From assembly GCA_021234155.1 (NCBI GenBank), contig JAJEKV010000002.1, forward strand, positions 40,971,841 to 41,035,840: a DNA stretch of 64,000 nucleotides, given 5' to 3'. A program made the translations under genes and the position numbers. The DNA is from Isoetes taiwanensis. Lineage: Eukaryota; Streptophyta; Lycopodiopsida; Isoetales; Isoetaceae. Positions within the stretch are counted from its first letter, which is position 1. The number at the start of each line of letters is the position of its first letter. Positions 19,276-30,542 of this stretch are shown one piece after another. The notes beneath the pieces were generated by a model. That model saw only the letters and a program-made list of their open reading frames with translations, was not told the origin of the DNA and searched no databases.

Positions 19276-20875
19276 CGGCTTGGGCCTCCAGAGGTCATTG
19301 CAGACGGAATTCATGGCAATGGATTGGGCTGGCATAAGAGCATGGTCATGGGTAGTCCACTCCATCCGCCCCTCCTGTGCGCACTTTGCAGAGTAGGTTG
19401 AAAAGTGTTGGGACTGATCAGAGTCTCACGGATGCATAGCCAAGGGGCTATTCCCGGGTTGCATCTTCCCGCCCCCGGATGGGGCGGTAGGGATCACTCC
19501 CTCCGAGATCTACATGCCGACTCAAGGTGACTAGAGGGCCATCGCCCTTATTCGCCTTGAACCCAATGGAGAGTGACGCATCACTCCACGGGTGTCAAGC
19601 CCATGCCTTGCCCACACGCAGTGGCAAGCCATTAGACCTAGTCCACAGGGATCTCCGATAGACTTTACACACCAGAGGGACCGTTCTCCTGAGTCAGGAC
19701 ATGAACCTCCTTATGAGCCAGTCTAGCCCCTTCACCCACAACCAGGTGTGGTTCTTGTACACAGGCCGAATTTACAGTGTGCTAAAGAGGCTAGCTAGGA
19801 GCATCAACTACTATTCCTTAGGGTCTCTACCCCCCTTCCCAATACAATGAGTCCACAGAGATACATCATCATACATATCACAGAAGAACTAAAGAACAAG
19901 ATCTAATCTAATCACAGAGTTAGGTTCTTTAGTTAGGCTCGATATCTAGAGATCTAGATAGCTGTTATGGGCAATTTAATAGGCTAAACCTACTTATTCA
20001 ATGACTGGGAGGCGGTTTAGGCTATTAAATTGACAAAATACTTGATCATTGGCTCGCTCCTCCTGTCCTGAACTCGACCATCCTGCTGAACTGCTAGAAG
20101 ATGAAGCTAGGAAGGGAAACTAATGAGCTAGATCGCTCAGACAGAGTTTGGGAGGTGGGTTAGGCTCCTGGAGCAAGCAAAACAGAGACCTAGAATGCTA
20201 TGGACGAAAATAGCAAGTTAGGGTTTCCTTTACCTAAATAGACAAGGGTTAGGGCTAGGGTTTCCCATTATCCCTTTAAGCATGTGGGATAATTGGGTAT
20301 GGCCCACTTGCCTTTATTAACTAGGTGGCATAAAGTGTCCACATGGGAAAATGTGTACATAGATAAATGTGCACATGGGTAAATGTGCACATTAATAAAA
20401 TGTACACACCTTGCAAGTTGCCCCCTAGGGTGCTACCTGCTTGGCTACACGTCGGCATACACGTCAATCGGGATGGCGTGTACGCGTGACGAGGCAGTAC
20501 AGTATACGTCTTAGGACCGTATACTGTGCTGGAACGTCACATCGATGGGATTAGTCTTGGGGTCAGGATGCTCAGCCATCCCGCCACACCAGCCGTCCAT
20601 ACGGATGCCGTGGTTGCGACATTTCTAGAGGTCCATGACCATCGCGTTCATTTTGCAAGTAATCCATTCCTGGCAATTAGTCATCATCCATGCTCACGAA
20701 CTGGTGTCTCCGCTTCGCACACTGCTCGTCTTATATAGCCCAACCGTTTGGAACTCTGTCGACGTGGACCAATCGAAACAGTGCTAACGTGGTTGCAATG
20801 CAAGGCCATTTCTAAATCCAGAATCTTTTCTCCCGCCGCATATCTAGCCATGGTACCTTCTGACACTTCTTTTTT
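19276..20875 (+). other. Non-coding internal region of the LTR element
   Basis: 1.6 kb without convincing coding. It includes a CACATGGG-type short repeat near 20340-20400. Most of it is nearly identical in copy 2 (28595-30188), but two patches (about 19405-19500 and 20450-20560) differ strongly. Confidence 0.5.
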
Positions 20876-21223
20876 ATGATATCCCACTTCGAGTTGCCAG
20901 CATTAAATGACATTCCTTCCTTTCACGCCCGTCGGGTCATTAATATTTGTACCTTCGACCCACACATCCCATCGTTCATTCACGTTTCATCTCCACCGCC
21001 TCCCTTAACTACTTTCGGGGACTTAGCCAAATTTTTTACCTCTCAATCGACTCGCCGATCATTGCCACGGCACAACCAGCGGTTCTGTTTCATTCTCATC
21101 ATGCCCCTTCGCCACAACTTGTGCGCCCTAAAACCTTTTTTCGTCCCACTTCATTTCGTCTTACGCTCTCCGCCCTCGGCTTCATCACATCCGACCTTCG
21201 GTTCCTTTCCGGCGCTCCTCGCC

Positions 21224-21974
21224 ATGGCGCTTCAACAAAATTCCCTACTCTTCAAGTTCTTTGCTCCACGGGATCCGGCTCTTTTTGAGTCATTATCTTC
21301 TCCACTCCAACCTTTAAGTGATTCCACGGGCGGTCCAAGTAGGGAAGTTGCAGAACGCCACGGTCTTTACGAATTCTCCAAACAGGACCTCCCTACACCA
21401 AATCCGGACCAACTCCGGCAGTTTGTCGCTCACATGATCAACACCACCAATGGATACGCCACCCGGGTCGATCAGACAGCCATTTTGCTTACCCCGGTTC
21501 TGCTTTCTCAGGTATTCCAGTTCCCTCTTCATAGGCCTTCTTTATCTTGGGCTGCCTTACAGGAACAGGATGTCTCTAAGTATGGCCAACTTCCTTATCT
21601 ATCTATCTTATCAGGCCAACACTCATAAACTCACGAACATTGCCAAATCACATGATACTTTTGTTAAATTTCTATGGCGAAAGTTCTATGGGTATTCCAT
21701 CAAGAATACCCACATAAATAAACAGTTTTTCAACATTGTTATTGTGGCCATCCACTCCACTCATCCTATTGATTGGCCACAAATTTTGTTTCTCTGACTT
21801 CTTCATGAAATTGATCGCATCCAAGCAGCCCCTTCTACAGGCCTTGAAACCGCCGTGGGTGCTCACCTACAAGCCATCATCCGTCATTGTGTCCCTATAC
21901 CCAGTCCAGGTTCCCCCACCACTCAGCATACTACTTCTCAAACATCCACCCACCAACCCTCCAATCCCATTCCT
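21224..21974 (+). pseudogene. LTR element ORF2, N-terminal half (copy 1)
   Basis: From ATG 21224 to the stop at 21628, then through a frame change to 21974. It includes HGLYEFSKQDLPTPNPDQLR, QTAILLTPVLLSQVFQFPLH and, after the frame change, a SHDTFVKFLWRKFYGYSI / ILFLRLLHEIDRIQAAPST-type helical region. The layout recalls the 'putative plant transposon protein' domain in the extra ORF of Athila/Tat-type retroelements; this is inference. The first 15 codons differ from copy 2, where the frame (MAASTKFPTLQV) looks more original. A MITE cuts it at 21975. Confidence 0.45.
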
Positions 21975-22296
21975 GGGTGAAAGCATGCTAGGGTGTACCA
22001 TCTAAAGTTCTTTTTAGGGAGTGCGAAACTACCCAGAAAAGTACCCAATACTGGGTACTGGGAACTTGCATTAATATCTCAATAAACAATAAGTGTGAGA
22101 GTTTATTCATACATTTTAGTCTTTAATAGTATTATCATCCTCTAATACTATAGATTGACATGTCAATGACCTTCAACTCAAAAATTTTGGATTGATTTTA
22201 ATGGAAAGAAAAAATAGAAAGTACCAGTTTTAAAAGTACCCAGTGTAGGTACTTCTGAGGGTTCCAAAAGTGGTACACCGTAGCATGCTTTCACCC
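21975..22296. mobile_element. 322-bp MITE with 26-bp TIRs, absent from copy 2
   Basis: Ends are GGGTGAAAGCATGCTAGGG and its near-perfect inverse (one mismatch over 26 bp). TCCT flanks it at 21971-21974 and 22297-22300. The matching place in copy 2 (31290) is an uninterrupted CCATTCCTATTAACC, i.e. the empty site. No coding. The superfamily is unclear (3-4 bp target duplication). Confidence 0.9.
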
Positions 22297-22300
22297 TCCT

Positions 22301-23148
22301 ATTAACCACCAGGCTGAGACTTCACGGCCTCATCCTTCTCCTGGTCACACTCAAAATCAAGAAAAACCTATTTCTGTCTCCTCTTCCTCAACGGAAACCA
22401 CACACTCCAATTCTCACCATGTTTCTCAGGCGTCACAGTCTAATCGACAACAGGGCCCCGCACCTCCACCTTCTCGACAGGCCCTGTATCAATATCAACA
22501 GGATGTGCAAGCAGCCGTCCTTAAGCTTCAAGACTCTCAAGAAACCTTCATGAATGGCATTCAAGCTTACATAGAGGCCACAGAAGCGGTTCACAGGGAT
22601 CTCCAGGCTACCAACACAAAAGCTCAATCCCTGGAAGACAGTCTTCGAACGAAGCACGAGGCTCTTTTACAGGCCCGTGAATCTCTCAAGGCTGAACAAG
22701 AACAGACAAGCCTGCTCGCTGATCAACAGGCTCAGTTACAGTCAACTATTCAAGAATTGTTGGCTACCAACAAGGATAAGGATAAACTCCTTGCAGATCT
22801 CCAAACCATGTACACGGAGCTCTCTCAGAATTACAACAACCAGGTCCAAGAACTTCGTGAGCGCAATGTGCGCATCACTTCTCTCGAAGACCAACTTTCC
22901 ATGCTCGAAAATCAGGTCACGCCTCTCCAGGCTCAACTCACAGAAGCTCAAAAATAGAAGATCATTGATGATACAGAGATTGCCTCCCTTCGGCTTCAAC
23001 TCCCCACTCATGGGCAATCCTCTTCACAGGGCACGCTATCTCACAGAAGGTTCCGTGATCAATCCCGTCTTCTGCTAGAGAAAGATAATCAGATCCTGAC
23101 TTGGAGCATCAACTCAAACAAGCTGTTCAGTCGGTAGAAGAAGCTTAA
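22301..23148 (+). pseudogene. LTR element ORF2, coiled-coil half (copy 1)
   Basis: A Ser/Thr/His/Pro-rich linker and then a long coiled coil (22505-22957: QQAQLQSTIQELLATN, ELRERNVRITSLEDQL, ENQVTPLQAQLTEAQ). Copy 1 has a TAG where copy 2 has CAG (about 22956) and frame damage near 23100. Compared with copy 2 it lacks one copy of a seven-codon repeat (DKDKLLA type). Confidence 0.6.
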
Positions 23149-23157
23149 AGTCAACAT

Positions 23158-24510
23158 GAGATATATATTGAACTTGCTCTCCGCATTCCTCAGGATTTCT
23201 TTACGCCTTCCAGCTATCTGGATTATGTGGTTGCCCGACGCCACCTTTTTCTTCTGAAGTGGTATTCGGCACACGGCAAGCTTAATGAGCCATTGGGTCA
23301 AACGGATCTTCTCAGGATTTGGCCGGACCTTTCCATAGAATACACAGGCTTACTCTGTGCCCTCTTTGTCTTTGATCAACTCCACTGTGCGGATCCTGAT
23401 TTTTTCATTTTCTGGGTTGTTCAGCCTATGGCTTACATTTTTCATGATTTTTATCTGGCTGATACAAAGGATAAATTCCTAGGTGAGGCCCACCGGATTT
23501 TTCACGGCAACCCTCATGCTCATTGGCTGCTGTTACAGAACAATCCGTATCTACAAGATCCAGCTCACGCCAACACTCTCATCACGGAGTACATGCCGGA
23601 ACTTGCTCAGCACCTACCTCTGTAGCAAGCCGAGACGCTGGAACAGGTGCGCAAAAATTTAGCTCATCCTGAGGATCTTCCCTTCGCACAGATATACTTG
23701 CAGCACCTGGGTGGCTACAACACCCTGCGTGCCTTCCTGGACAGTAAGACTATACCCACGGATGGGTTAATCCTCCAGTTTATACCATGCTCTCAGGCTC
23801 TGATTGGGATCAGTGGTGCCGTGCTCTTGATGCAGACCTTGTTCGAGAATTTCGGGAACAGGCGCAGCAACCCACCCCCACAGGCATTGCTCAATCTCCA
23901 TATGCTTCCTTGGGTGCACCCCCAAGGCCCAGATATCTCACCGCGGATTGGAGTCTTCCCTTTTGGACGAAAGTCATGGATGGCCACGCGGACTGGACTC
24001 CTGCCCAGATCTCCACAGATCTTAGATGGGATCCCCGTTTTGTTCGACGCTCTGATTGGGAGAATGGTGCTACCTTGGACCACATTGAGAATTGGATCTA
24101 CATCCCCAATGAGCGCGGTTGGCAAACGCCCACTGAGGCTATCTCAGACCTTGATCTCTTCTTGGAGCGTGCTGCCACCTCCCCCGATCCATCCGTTCAC
24201 AGACAAGCAGGCTTTTGTGCTGCTTTAAAGTGCATTCTTTTGAGTTCTCTGGCTCGCCAGCGTCCTATTTATTATTGCAACCCGAATGCCAGCGTCAGTG
24301 CCTTTGGCCTTCAGACTTGCCTTCTTATGGAATGCCAGTTTGTTCCTGCTGAAGCACACCGTGCACTGGAAGAGATGGTACACTCAGGATTTCTCATTGA
24401 CGCTCTTCCCGCCATTGGTCTCAACACTCCAGAAGCCCTCCAGGCACGGCACGACCTCATTACCAATTATCATTCTGGCGCCCGTCCTCATACACACGCC
24501 AGGATGAGTT
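23158..24510 (+). pseudogene. LTR element ORF3, unknown protein (copy 1)
   Basis: A roughly 450-residue protein in several frames: RIPQDFFTPSSYLDYVVARR, DQLHCADPDFFIFWVVQPMA, LQHLGGYNTLRAFLDSK, GSDWDQWCRALDADLVREFR and, late, AGFCAALKCILLSSLARQ. It is Trp- and aromatic-rich and helical. A TAG replaces the TGG of copy 2 at about 23625. I recognise no domain and no DDE or YxDD catalytic motif. It ends just before the polypurine tract. Confidence 0.5.
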
Positions 24511-24573
24511 TCATGTTGCTGGGTTTCCACCATCTGAGAAGCTTCCCCCTTTCCTTCCTCCTAGGTGTCGTTT

Positions 24574-24585
24574 GGCGGGGGGGAG
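24574..24585 (+). other. Polypurine tract
   Basis: GGCGGGGGGGAG directly before the 3' LTR; it primes plus-strand synthesis. The same tract precedes the copy 2 LTR at 33584. Confidence 0.75.
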
Positions 24586-25160
24586 TGTTAGTCCTGTATG
24601 TCCTGGTACAGGACTATGCATGCACACCATGGACCATGTCAAGAACAAGGATCCAAAGGCAGGTACAGGTCAGTCGGCAAAAGCCCAGCAGAAGGCCACA
24701 CAGAAGGCCACACCCACGCCAAAGAAGAGGCAGAGAACAGACAAGTGACGGGCCGTCAGCGTCAACGTGATTTCAGGCACCTCAAGAGGCAACGTCAACA
24801 TTCCTGCAAATCAGGCCTTCTTCCAGGAGTCGGCACCGAGATCTGACAGAGTATCTATTTGGGCCAAAGGCCATTGTACTATATATATGATCAGTAGAGC
24901 TAGCATTCACGGGCTAGATGAGTTTTTGGTCTTGTCTCCATTATGTTTCTCTCTATTGCGAGAGCTCATGTATCATCATTGATATCAAAGAGTTTTGTTC
25001 TCATCATTATGTTCTCATTGTCATCTTTTGTTCTCTCTCTTTTTTCCTTTCCTTTGTTTCTTTTGCAAATCCTGCATGACACAGCTACCAGATTCTCCTG
25101 TTTGATCCAAGGGTCCTCACAGAGAGCTGTCTTGTAGTTCCCGAACCCAGACTCTAAACA
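24586..25160 (+). repeat. 3' LTR (copy 1)
   Basis: TGTTAGTCCTGTATGTCC to CTCTAAACA, followed by the target duplication TATAC. It carries a second AGAAGGCCACAC unit not in the 5' LTR and a small deletion near its end (CTTGTAGTTCCC). Confidence 0.9.
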
Positions 25161-25380
25161 TATACTACGAAGATCTGCCAACCTTTTTCACCCTAAATCG
25201 AGATATATTAGGGTTTTTATAGTATAGAGAAGTTTGTATGCATAATCATAATGTTGATGATAATGACAGTTTGAGTGAGAATGATGAGCTAGATGAGGAC
25301 TCAGAAACTCATCTATTGTTTTACAATGATATTTAAAATTATCGTCCAATAGGTCTTCGAGGCCTCCCATAGACGTAATA
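25161..25380 (+). mobile_element. LINE B, 3' end right of the LTR element
   Basis: Continues the LINE B frame (YYEDLPTFFTLNRDILGFL, then an acidic tail DDNDSLSENDELDEDSE), then the 3' element at 25346-25380 (TAGGTC-TTCGA-GGCCTC, then ATAGACGTAATACAC). Confidence 0.7.
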
Positions 25381-25462
25381 CACACACTCACACACTCTCT
25401 CTCTCCATCTCTCCCTCCCCTCCCTCCCTCCCCTTCCCTCCCTCCCTCCCTCCCTCTCTCTC
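25381..25462 (+). repeat. CA/CT microsatellite tail of LINE B
   Basis: CACACACTCACACACTCTC passing into CCCTCC repeats. LINE C begins straight after it. Confidence 0.85.
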
Positions 25463-25465
25463 AGA

Positions 25466-25966
25466 GTATCTTTGATCTCTAGGAATAATATGTCTCCATC
25501 TACCCACTTCCACATATCCATCTTAAAACGTAAGGAAATCTCGCGCATGCGTCTGAGCTCTCATCATTTGAGTATAAAAGAAGGAAGATGGAGGAACATA
25601 CCGAGGGAAAGGCGAGTCTGCAAGGCCTGTGGCCAGGATGAGGTCGAGGATGAGCTGCATGCCCTTCTTTTATGTTCAGCATATGAGGTATTGAGACGAA
25701 GATATGGAGTCCAAGGCACACTGGCAGATCTGTTTAGCCTACCACCTTCCACTATTGGTAATTTTATCATAGATGTATTGAGAATTAGACGAACTTGTCT
25801 TGCTAGTATTGATGCACTTTTACAAATTGATATAAATGAGATAGAGATGATTAAGAAGACAGATGATGCTTCTGACTGTGGAAGCTCATTACATGATTGG
25901 TTTGATGTAGAGGACAATCAACGCGTCTGGTAGACTTGATGGTCTTAGTAGGCATAATAACAAACA
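25466..25966 (+). mobile_element. LINE C, 5'-truncated C-terminal piece
   Basis: An intact 153-residue frame (to 25933) holds the ORF2 C-terminus: LSSHHLSIKEGRWRNIPRER and CKACGQDEVEDELHALLLC, the C-C-H-C motif. It ends with the 3' element at 25929-25966 (TAGACT-TGAT-GGTCTT, then AGGCATAATAACAAAC). Only the last quarter of the LINE is present. Confidence 0.8.
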
Positions 25967-26016
25967 TTTCATTTCTCTCTCTCTCTCTCTCTCCCCCCTC
26001 CCTCCTCTCTCTCTTA
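25967..26016 (+). repeat. (CT)n microsatellite tail of LINE C
   Basis: TTTCATTTC then (TC)n, CCCCCCTCCC and (CT)n. LINE D begins right after. Confidence 0.85.
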
Positions 26017-27838
26017 AATGTTTTGGTGGAATTGCTTGCTATGTTAGACATGAATTTACACATTTAGTGACAGTCCTGGATAAAATGGCATCACTTCAGT
26101 ATATTTGGATTGAGATACCTGGACAATAGAAAACTTTATGTTCCTGGTTGTTACTTTCCACCAAGAGAATCTCGTGTGTACAGTTCTGATAATTTAGACA
26201 GGGATGATCCCTTTTCTCATTTGGAACAAGATATTCTAGCATTTGGTTCCACAGGCGATGTGCTTTTGCTAAGTGATTTTAATGGATGGACAGCATAAAA
26301 ACAAGCAGCTATAGTTAGTCCAGATGGAAATTCAGAATGAATGGAGATGCTTGATGAAGATGAGCTATCAATTTCTGGATGGCATAGACACTCTAATGAT
26401 AGGATTAGATGGCCTAATCCACAAGGACATTATGTTTTGGCATTATGTAGTGGTCTTGATATGATTATATATAATGGCATAGCAAAATTTCCCATTTCTG
26501 GAAAATGTACTTGCAGGAATGCAAGTGTAGTGGACTATATTTTAGCTAAGCCAGCATTTATTAATCAGATGGTCAATCTTTCTATTGGCAGTGAAAGGAT
26601 TGAGTCAGATCATGTGCCAATTTTTGTTGCTATAGGCACATTGGCGCATGCTCCTCTATCTATCCGAGCTCCAAAAGTCAAGGTGAGATATGATAAGAAC
26701 ATTTTGTTTAAAGAATCATGTGAGGAAAAAATTTCCTTGATATTGTGGCCACAAGCAGCTTCTGAAATCAGTGACACTTTGACACGCTTGGTAATTTTGA
26801 TACAGCAGCCATGTGCTTTAGCTCGCATAGGCAAAGGAAGGGATTACCATGCAATGGGTGGCTTGATCAAGAATGCAAAAATCAAAGAAAGGAAAGAACA
26901 TGGGCAGAGTTCTAAAAAGCGAAAGGGGCAGAAAGGGAAAAACTAAAGAAGGAATACATAAAGCTGACTAAGTCTAAAAAGAAAAAGTATATATATCGGA
27001 AGCAGCAAAAAATGATGGAGGAGCTATTACTGAATCCAAAGCAATTTTGGAACAGATTGAAACCCAGTGTAAAACACGAAGCGATTTTAGAAACTAACGC
27101 CTTATTAGGCTAAGTGCGCAAGCTTTATCATGTATCTGGTATTTCTGATATGGAAGAGATCACATATCTCTTTGCTGGTGAATATGAGTTCACTCCTGAT
27201 GATTTGGAACAGGGCTTGAGTAAGCTTGCAAATGGTACGACAGCTGATGCACAGCGGTTGGTTGTAGAGATGTTCGAATGGGCTTGAGGTTTAACCCATG
27301 CAATGTTGTTGAAGCTAGTAAATGCAGCTTTAAAAGAGGGCTTTCCCCGCTCGTGGCAAGTTAACAGAGTTATCCCATTATACAAAGCAGGAGACGATAA
27401 GGATCCATGTAATTATAAAATGATTATGATTTGTAGTTTTTTTGCAAAACTAGTAGCTACAGTGTTAAACACTAAGATTAGTATGTGGGCGGAAGGGAAC
27501 GGAGTTAGGGCCATGGGGCAAGCAGGATTTAGACCTGAGCGGTCTACCATAGACCATTTGATAACTCTGCGTGCCATGATAGATTCAGTTATTGGCAAAA
27601 AAAGGCCTTTATATGCTCTTTTTGTGGATTATGCTAAAGCCTTTGACACAGTAAATAGACATACTCTCTGGCAAAAAATGGAACTAATTGGGGTCCCAAT
27701 GGAGTTAAGACAAGCGGTCAAGATATTATATGAGAAAGTCTTAGTGCAACTTTCTCTCCCTTATGTCAATGAATGTGAAGATGTTGTGGTGAGTAATACT
27801 GGAGTCAAACAGGGCTGCCCCTTATCTCCTACAGGGTA
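26017..27838 (+). mobile_element. LINE D: endonuclease and reverse transcriptase, 3' end lost
   Basis: Starts inside the endonuclease domain (about 26025) with FGGIACYVRHEFTHLVTV. Further on come VPGCYFPPRESRVYSSDNLD, LLLSDFNGW (G to S in the usual LGDFN), WPNPQGHYVLALCSGLD and VDYILAKPAFINQMVNLSIG with SDHVPIF. RT blocks are EGFPRSWQVNRVIPLYKAGD, QAGFRPERSTIDHLITLRAM, ALFVDYAKAFDTVNR and KQGCPLSPTG. It stops exactly there at 27838, before the YxDD motif, and unrelated sequence follows. Several TAA/TAG stops interrupt it. Confidence 0.8.
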
Positions 27839-28116
27839 GAAGCGTGAAAGGGTGGGCAAAAGAAGTGCCAGTATTTTACATTTACAAATTCAAAATGTTA
27901 GGAAATCCCCTCCCCCCCAGAAATTATTATTCTTGGAATGAATCATTAATAGGGCAAATAATTTTGAACTCTCCTCCCGCTCTCTGTTCAACCTCCCTCC
28001 CGCTCGAACCTCCATAGACGAAAGCTTGACATCCATATTCGAACCTCCATAGCCAAGATCAGGACCTCCATAGCCAAAAGCTTGCATTTTCAGAGAGCTG
28101 AAGCACCAGGGAACAG
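27839..28116. other. Spacer between LINE D and the unknown gene
   Basis: Contains a short repeat GAACCTCCATAG (three copies, 28000-28070). No coding is seen. It is repeated at 36827-37106. Confidence 0.5.
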
Positions 28117-28359
28117 ATCATGATGAAGCAGTTTGGAACAAAGACATCTCCAAGGAAATCTCCTCGCAACAAACCTGTAAAGCCCATGCCAAGGTCTCCC
28201 ACTAGAACTGCCGCCCGACAACTCAAGAGTGGGTCTTCTTTAGAGGAGGTCTTGCCACCCGAGTTTGACAAGGTAAGCATCAGGCAGCTTAGGAGCAACA
28301 ATTTTGATAGCATGTTTCCAGGGCTAGTGCAAATAGTGCAGGATGTTTGGGGTTTTGAA
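28117..28359 (+). pseudogene. Unknown gene, 5' end, truncated by duplication junction
   Basis: Frame MMKQFGTKTSPRKSPRNKPV with SP/TP-rich basic start, then LPPEFDKVSIRQLRSNNFDS and QIVQDVWGF. It is cut at the junction and fused out of context to the LTR element's first ORF. Copy 1 keeps the frame open here, whereas copy 2 carries a one-base insertion. Confidence 0.5.
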
Positions 28360-30542
28360 GCCTCTCTATGCACAAGGCCATTCACAATCTGCTTTTCAGA
28401 CTCTCAAGTTGACCTATCCAACCTTTGGCAGCACTAAAGGCAAACCATTAGACCAAAGTGCTCAAGCTCATATGGAACAACATCAATATCACATAACCAT
28501 CTCGAAGGATGGCACATCTCATATCTGCATAGACAAAGATCAGCACATCACATGGGAAATCATACCCAAGGCTCAGACTCAAGGGAATGACTGACGGCTT
28601 GGGCCTCCAGAGGTCATTGCAGATGGAATTCATGGCAATGGATTGGGCTGGCATAAGAGCATGGTCATGGGTAGTCCACTCCATCCGCCCCTCCTGTGCG
28701 CACTTTGCAGAGTAGGTTGAAAAGTGTTGGGACCTGACTGTAGCCCGGCCCCGCCGGATGCATAGCCAAGGGGGCTATTCCTGGGTTGCATCTTCCCAGT
28801 TCCGATGGGGCAGGTAGGGATCACTCCCTCCAGAGATCTACATGCTGACTCAAGGTGACTAGAGGGCCACTGCCCTTATTCGTCTTGAACCCAATGGAGA
28901 GTGACGCATCACTCCACGGGTGTCAAGCCCATGCCTTGCCCACACGCAGTGGCAAGCCATTAGACCTAGTCCACAGGGATCTCCGATAGACTTTACACAC
29001 CAGAGGGACCGTTCTTCTGAGTCAGGACATGAACCTCCTTATGAGCCAGTCTAGCCCCTTCACCCACAACCAGGTGTGGTTCTTGTACACAGGCCGAATT
29101 TACAGTGTGCTAAAGAGGCTAGCTAGGAGCATCAACTACTAGTCCTTAGGGTCTCTACCCCCCTTCCCAATACAATGAGTCCACAGAGATACATCATCAT
29201 ACATATCACAGAAGAACTAAAGAACAAGATCTAATCTAATCACAGAGTTAGGTTCTTTAGTTAGGCTCGATATCTAGAGATCTAGATAGCTGTTATGGGC
29301 AATTTAATAGGCTAAACCTACTTATTCAATGACTGGGAGGCGGTTTAGGCTATTAAATTGACAAAATACTTGATCATTGGCTCGCTCCTCCTGTCCTGAA
29401 CTCGACCATCCTGCTGAACTGCTAGAAGATGAAGCTAGGAAGGGAAACTAATGAGCTAGATCGCTCAGACAGAGTTTGGGAGGTGGGTTAGGCTCCTGAG
29501 CAAGCAAAACAGACCCTAGAATGCTATGGACGAAAATAGCAAGTTAGGGTTTCCTTTACCTAAATAGACAAGGGTTAGGGCTAGGGTTTCCCATTATCCC
29601 TTTAAGCATGTGGGATAATTGGGTATGGCCCACTTGCCTTTATTAACTAGGTGGCATAAAGTGTCCACATGGGAAAATGTGTACATAGATAAATGTGCAC
29701 ATTAATAGAATATACACACCTTGCAAGTTGCCCCCTAGGGTGCTACCTGCTTGGCTACACGTCGGCGCATACCGCCAATCGGGATGGCGGTAATGCGATG
29801 ACGAGGCGCAAAGATAAAGATACGTCTTAGGACCGTGATATCGCGGCCTTTGAACGCCATCGACTAGTCTTGGGGTCAGGATGCTCAGCCATCCCGCCAC
29901 ACCAGCCGTCCATACGGATGCCGCGGTTGCGACATTTCTAGAGGTCCATGACCATCGCGTTCATTTTGCAAGTAATCCATTCCTGGCAATTAGTCATCAT
30001 CCATGCTCACGAACTGGTGTCTCCGCTTCGCACACTGCTCGTCTTATATAGCCCAACCGTTTGGAACTCTGTCGAGGTGGACCAATTGAAACAGTGCTAA
30101 CGTGGTTGCAATGCAAGGCCATTTCTAAATCCAGAATCTTTTCTCCCGCCGCATATCTAGCCATGGTACCTTCTGACACTTCTTTTTTATGATATCCCAC
30201 TTCGAGTTGCCAGCATTAAATGACATTCCTTCCTTTCACGCCCGTCGGTCATTAATATTTGTACCTTCGACCCGCTGTCACATCCCATCGTTCATTCACG
30301 TTTCATCTCCACCGCCTCCCTTAACTACTCGGGGACTTAGCCAAATTTTTACCTCTCAATTGACTCCTTCTGATCTGTTGCCACCTGGCACAACCAACGG
30401 TTCCTGTTTCATTCTCATCATGCCCCTTCGCCACAACTTGTGCGCCCTAAAACCTTTTCATCCCACTTCGTTTCGTCTTCTGCTCTCCGCCCTCCGGCTT
30501 CATCACATCCGACCTTCCGGTTCCTTTCCGACGCTCCTCGCC

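Larger units (their letters stand above)
17862..25160 (+). mobile_element. LTR retroelement, non-autonomous, with 5-bp TSD (copy 1)
   Basis: Bounded by TATAC at 17857-17861 and 25161-25165, with TG...CA termini (TGTTAGTCC ... CTAAACA). LTRs are about 564 and 575 bp. A tRNA-Asp-like primer site follows the 5' LTR and a polypurine tract precedes the 3' LTR. The internal 6.1 kb encodes a gag-like stub, a helical/mobile-domain-like protein with coiled coil, and a third unfamiliar protein. No protease, reverse transcriptase, RNase H or integrase motif is seen, so it would need a helper. It is inserted in LINE B. Confidence 0.85.
19041..28359. repeat. Tandem segmental duplication, copy 1
   Basis: A 9.3-kb unit covering the LTR element interior and 3' LTR, LINEs B-D and the start of an unknown gene. 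It is repeated head-to-tail at 28360-37346, mostly near-identical. The junction at 28359-28362 is AGCC, shared by both parent ends (CACAGCCTCTC at 19037 and TGAAGCCCCTG at 37344). Confidence 0.9.

Noticed and set aside
23787-24770. 327-codon ORF extending into the 3' LTR as one protein
   Set aside because: The last 90 codons lie in LTR sequence and are simply open; the real protein ends before the polypurine tract.
28343-28594. Novel fusion protein across the duplication junction
   Set aside because: A chance join of two broken frames; the upstream frame enters out of register and no promoter is evident.
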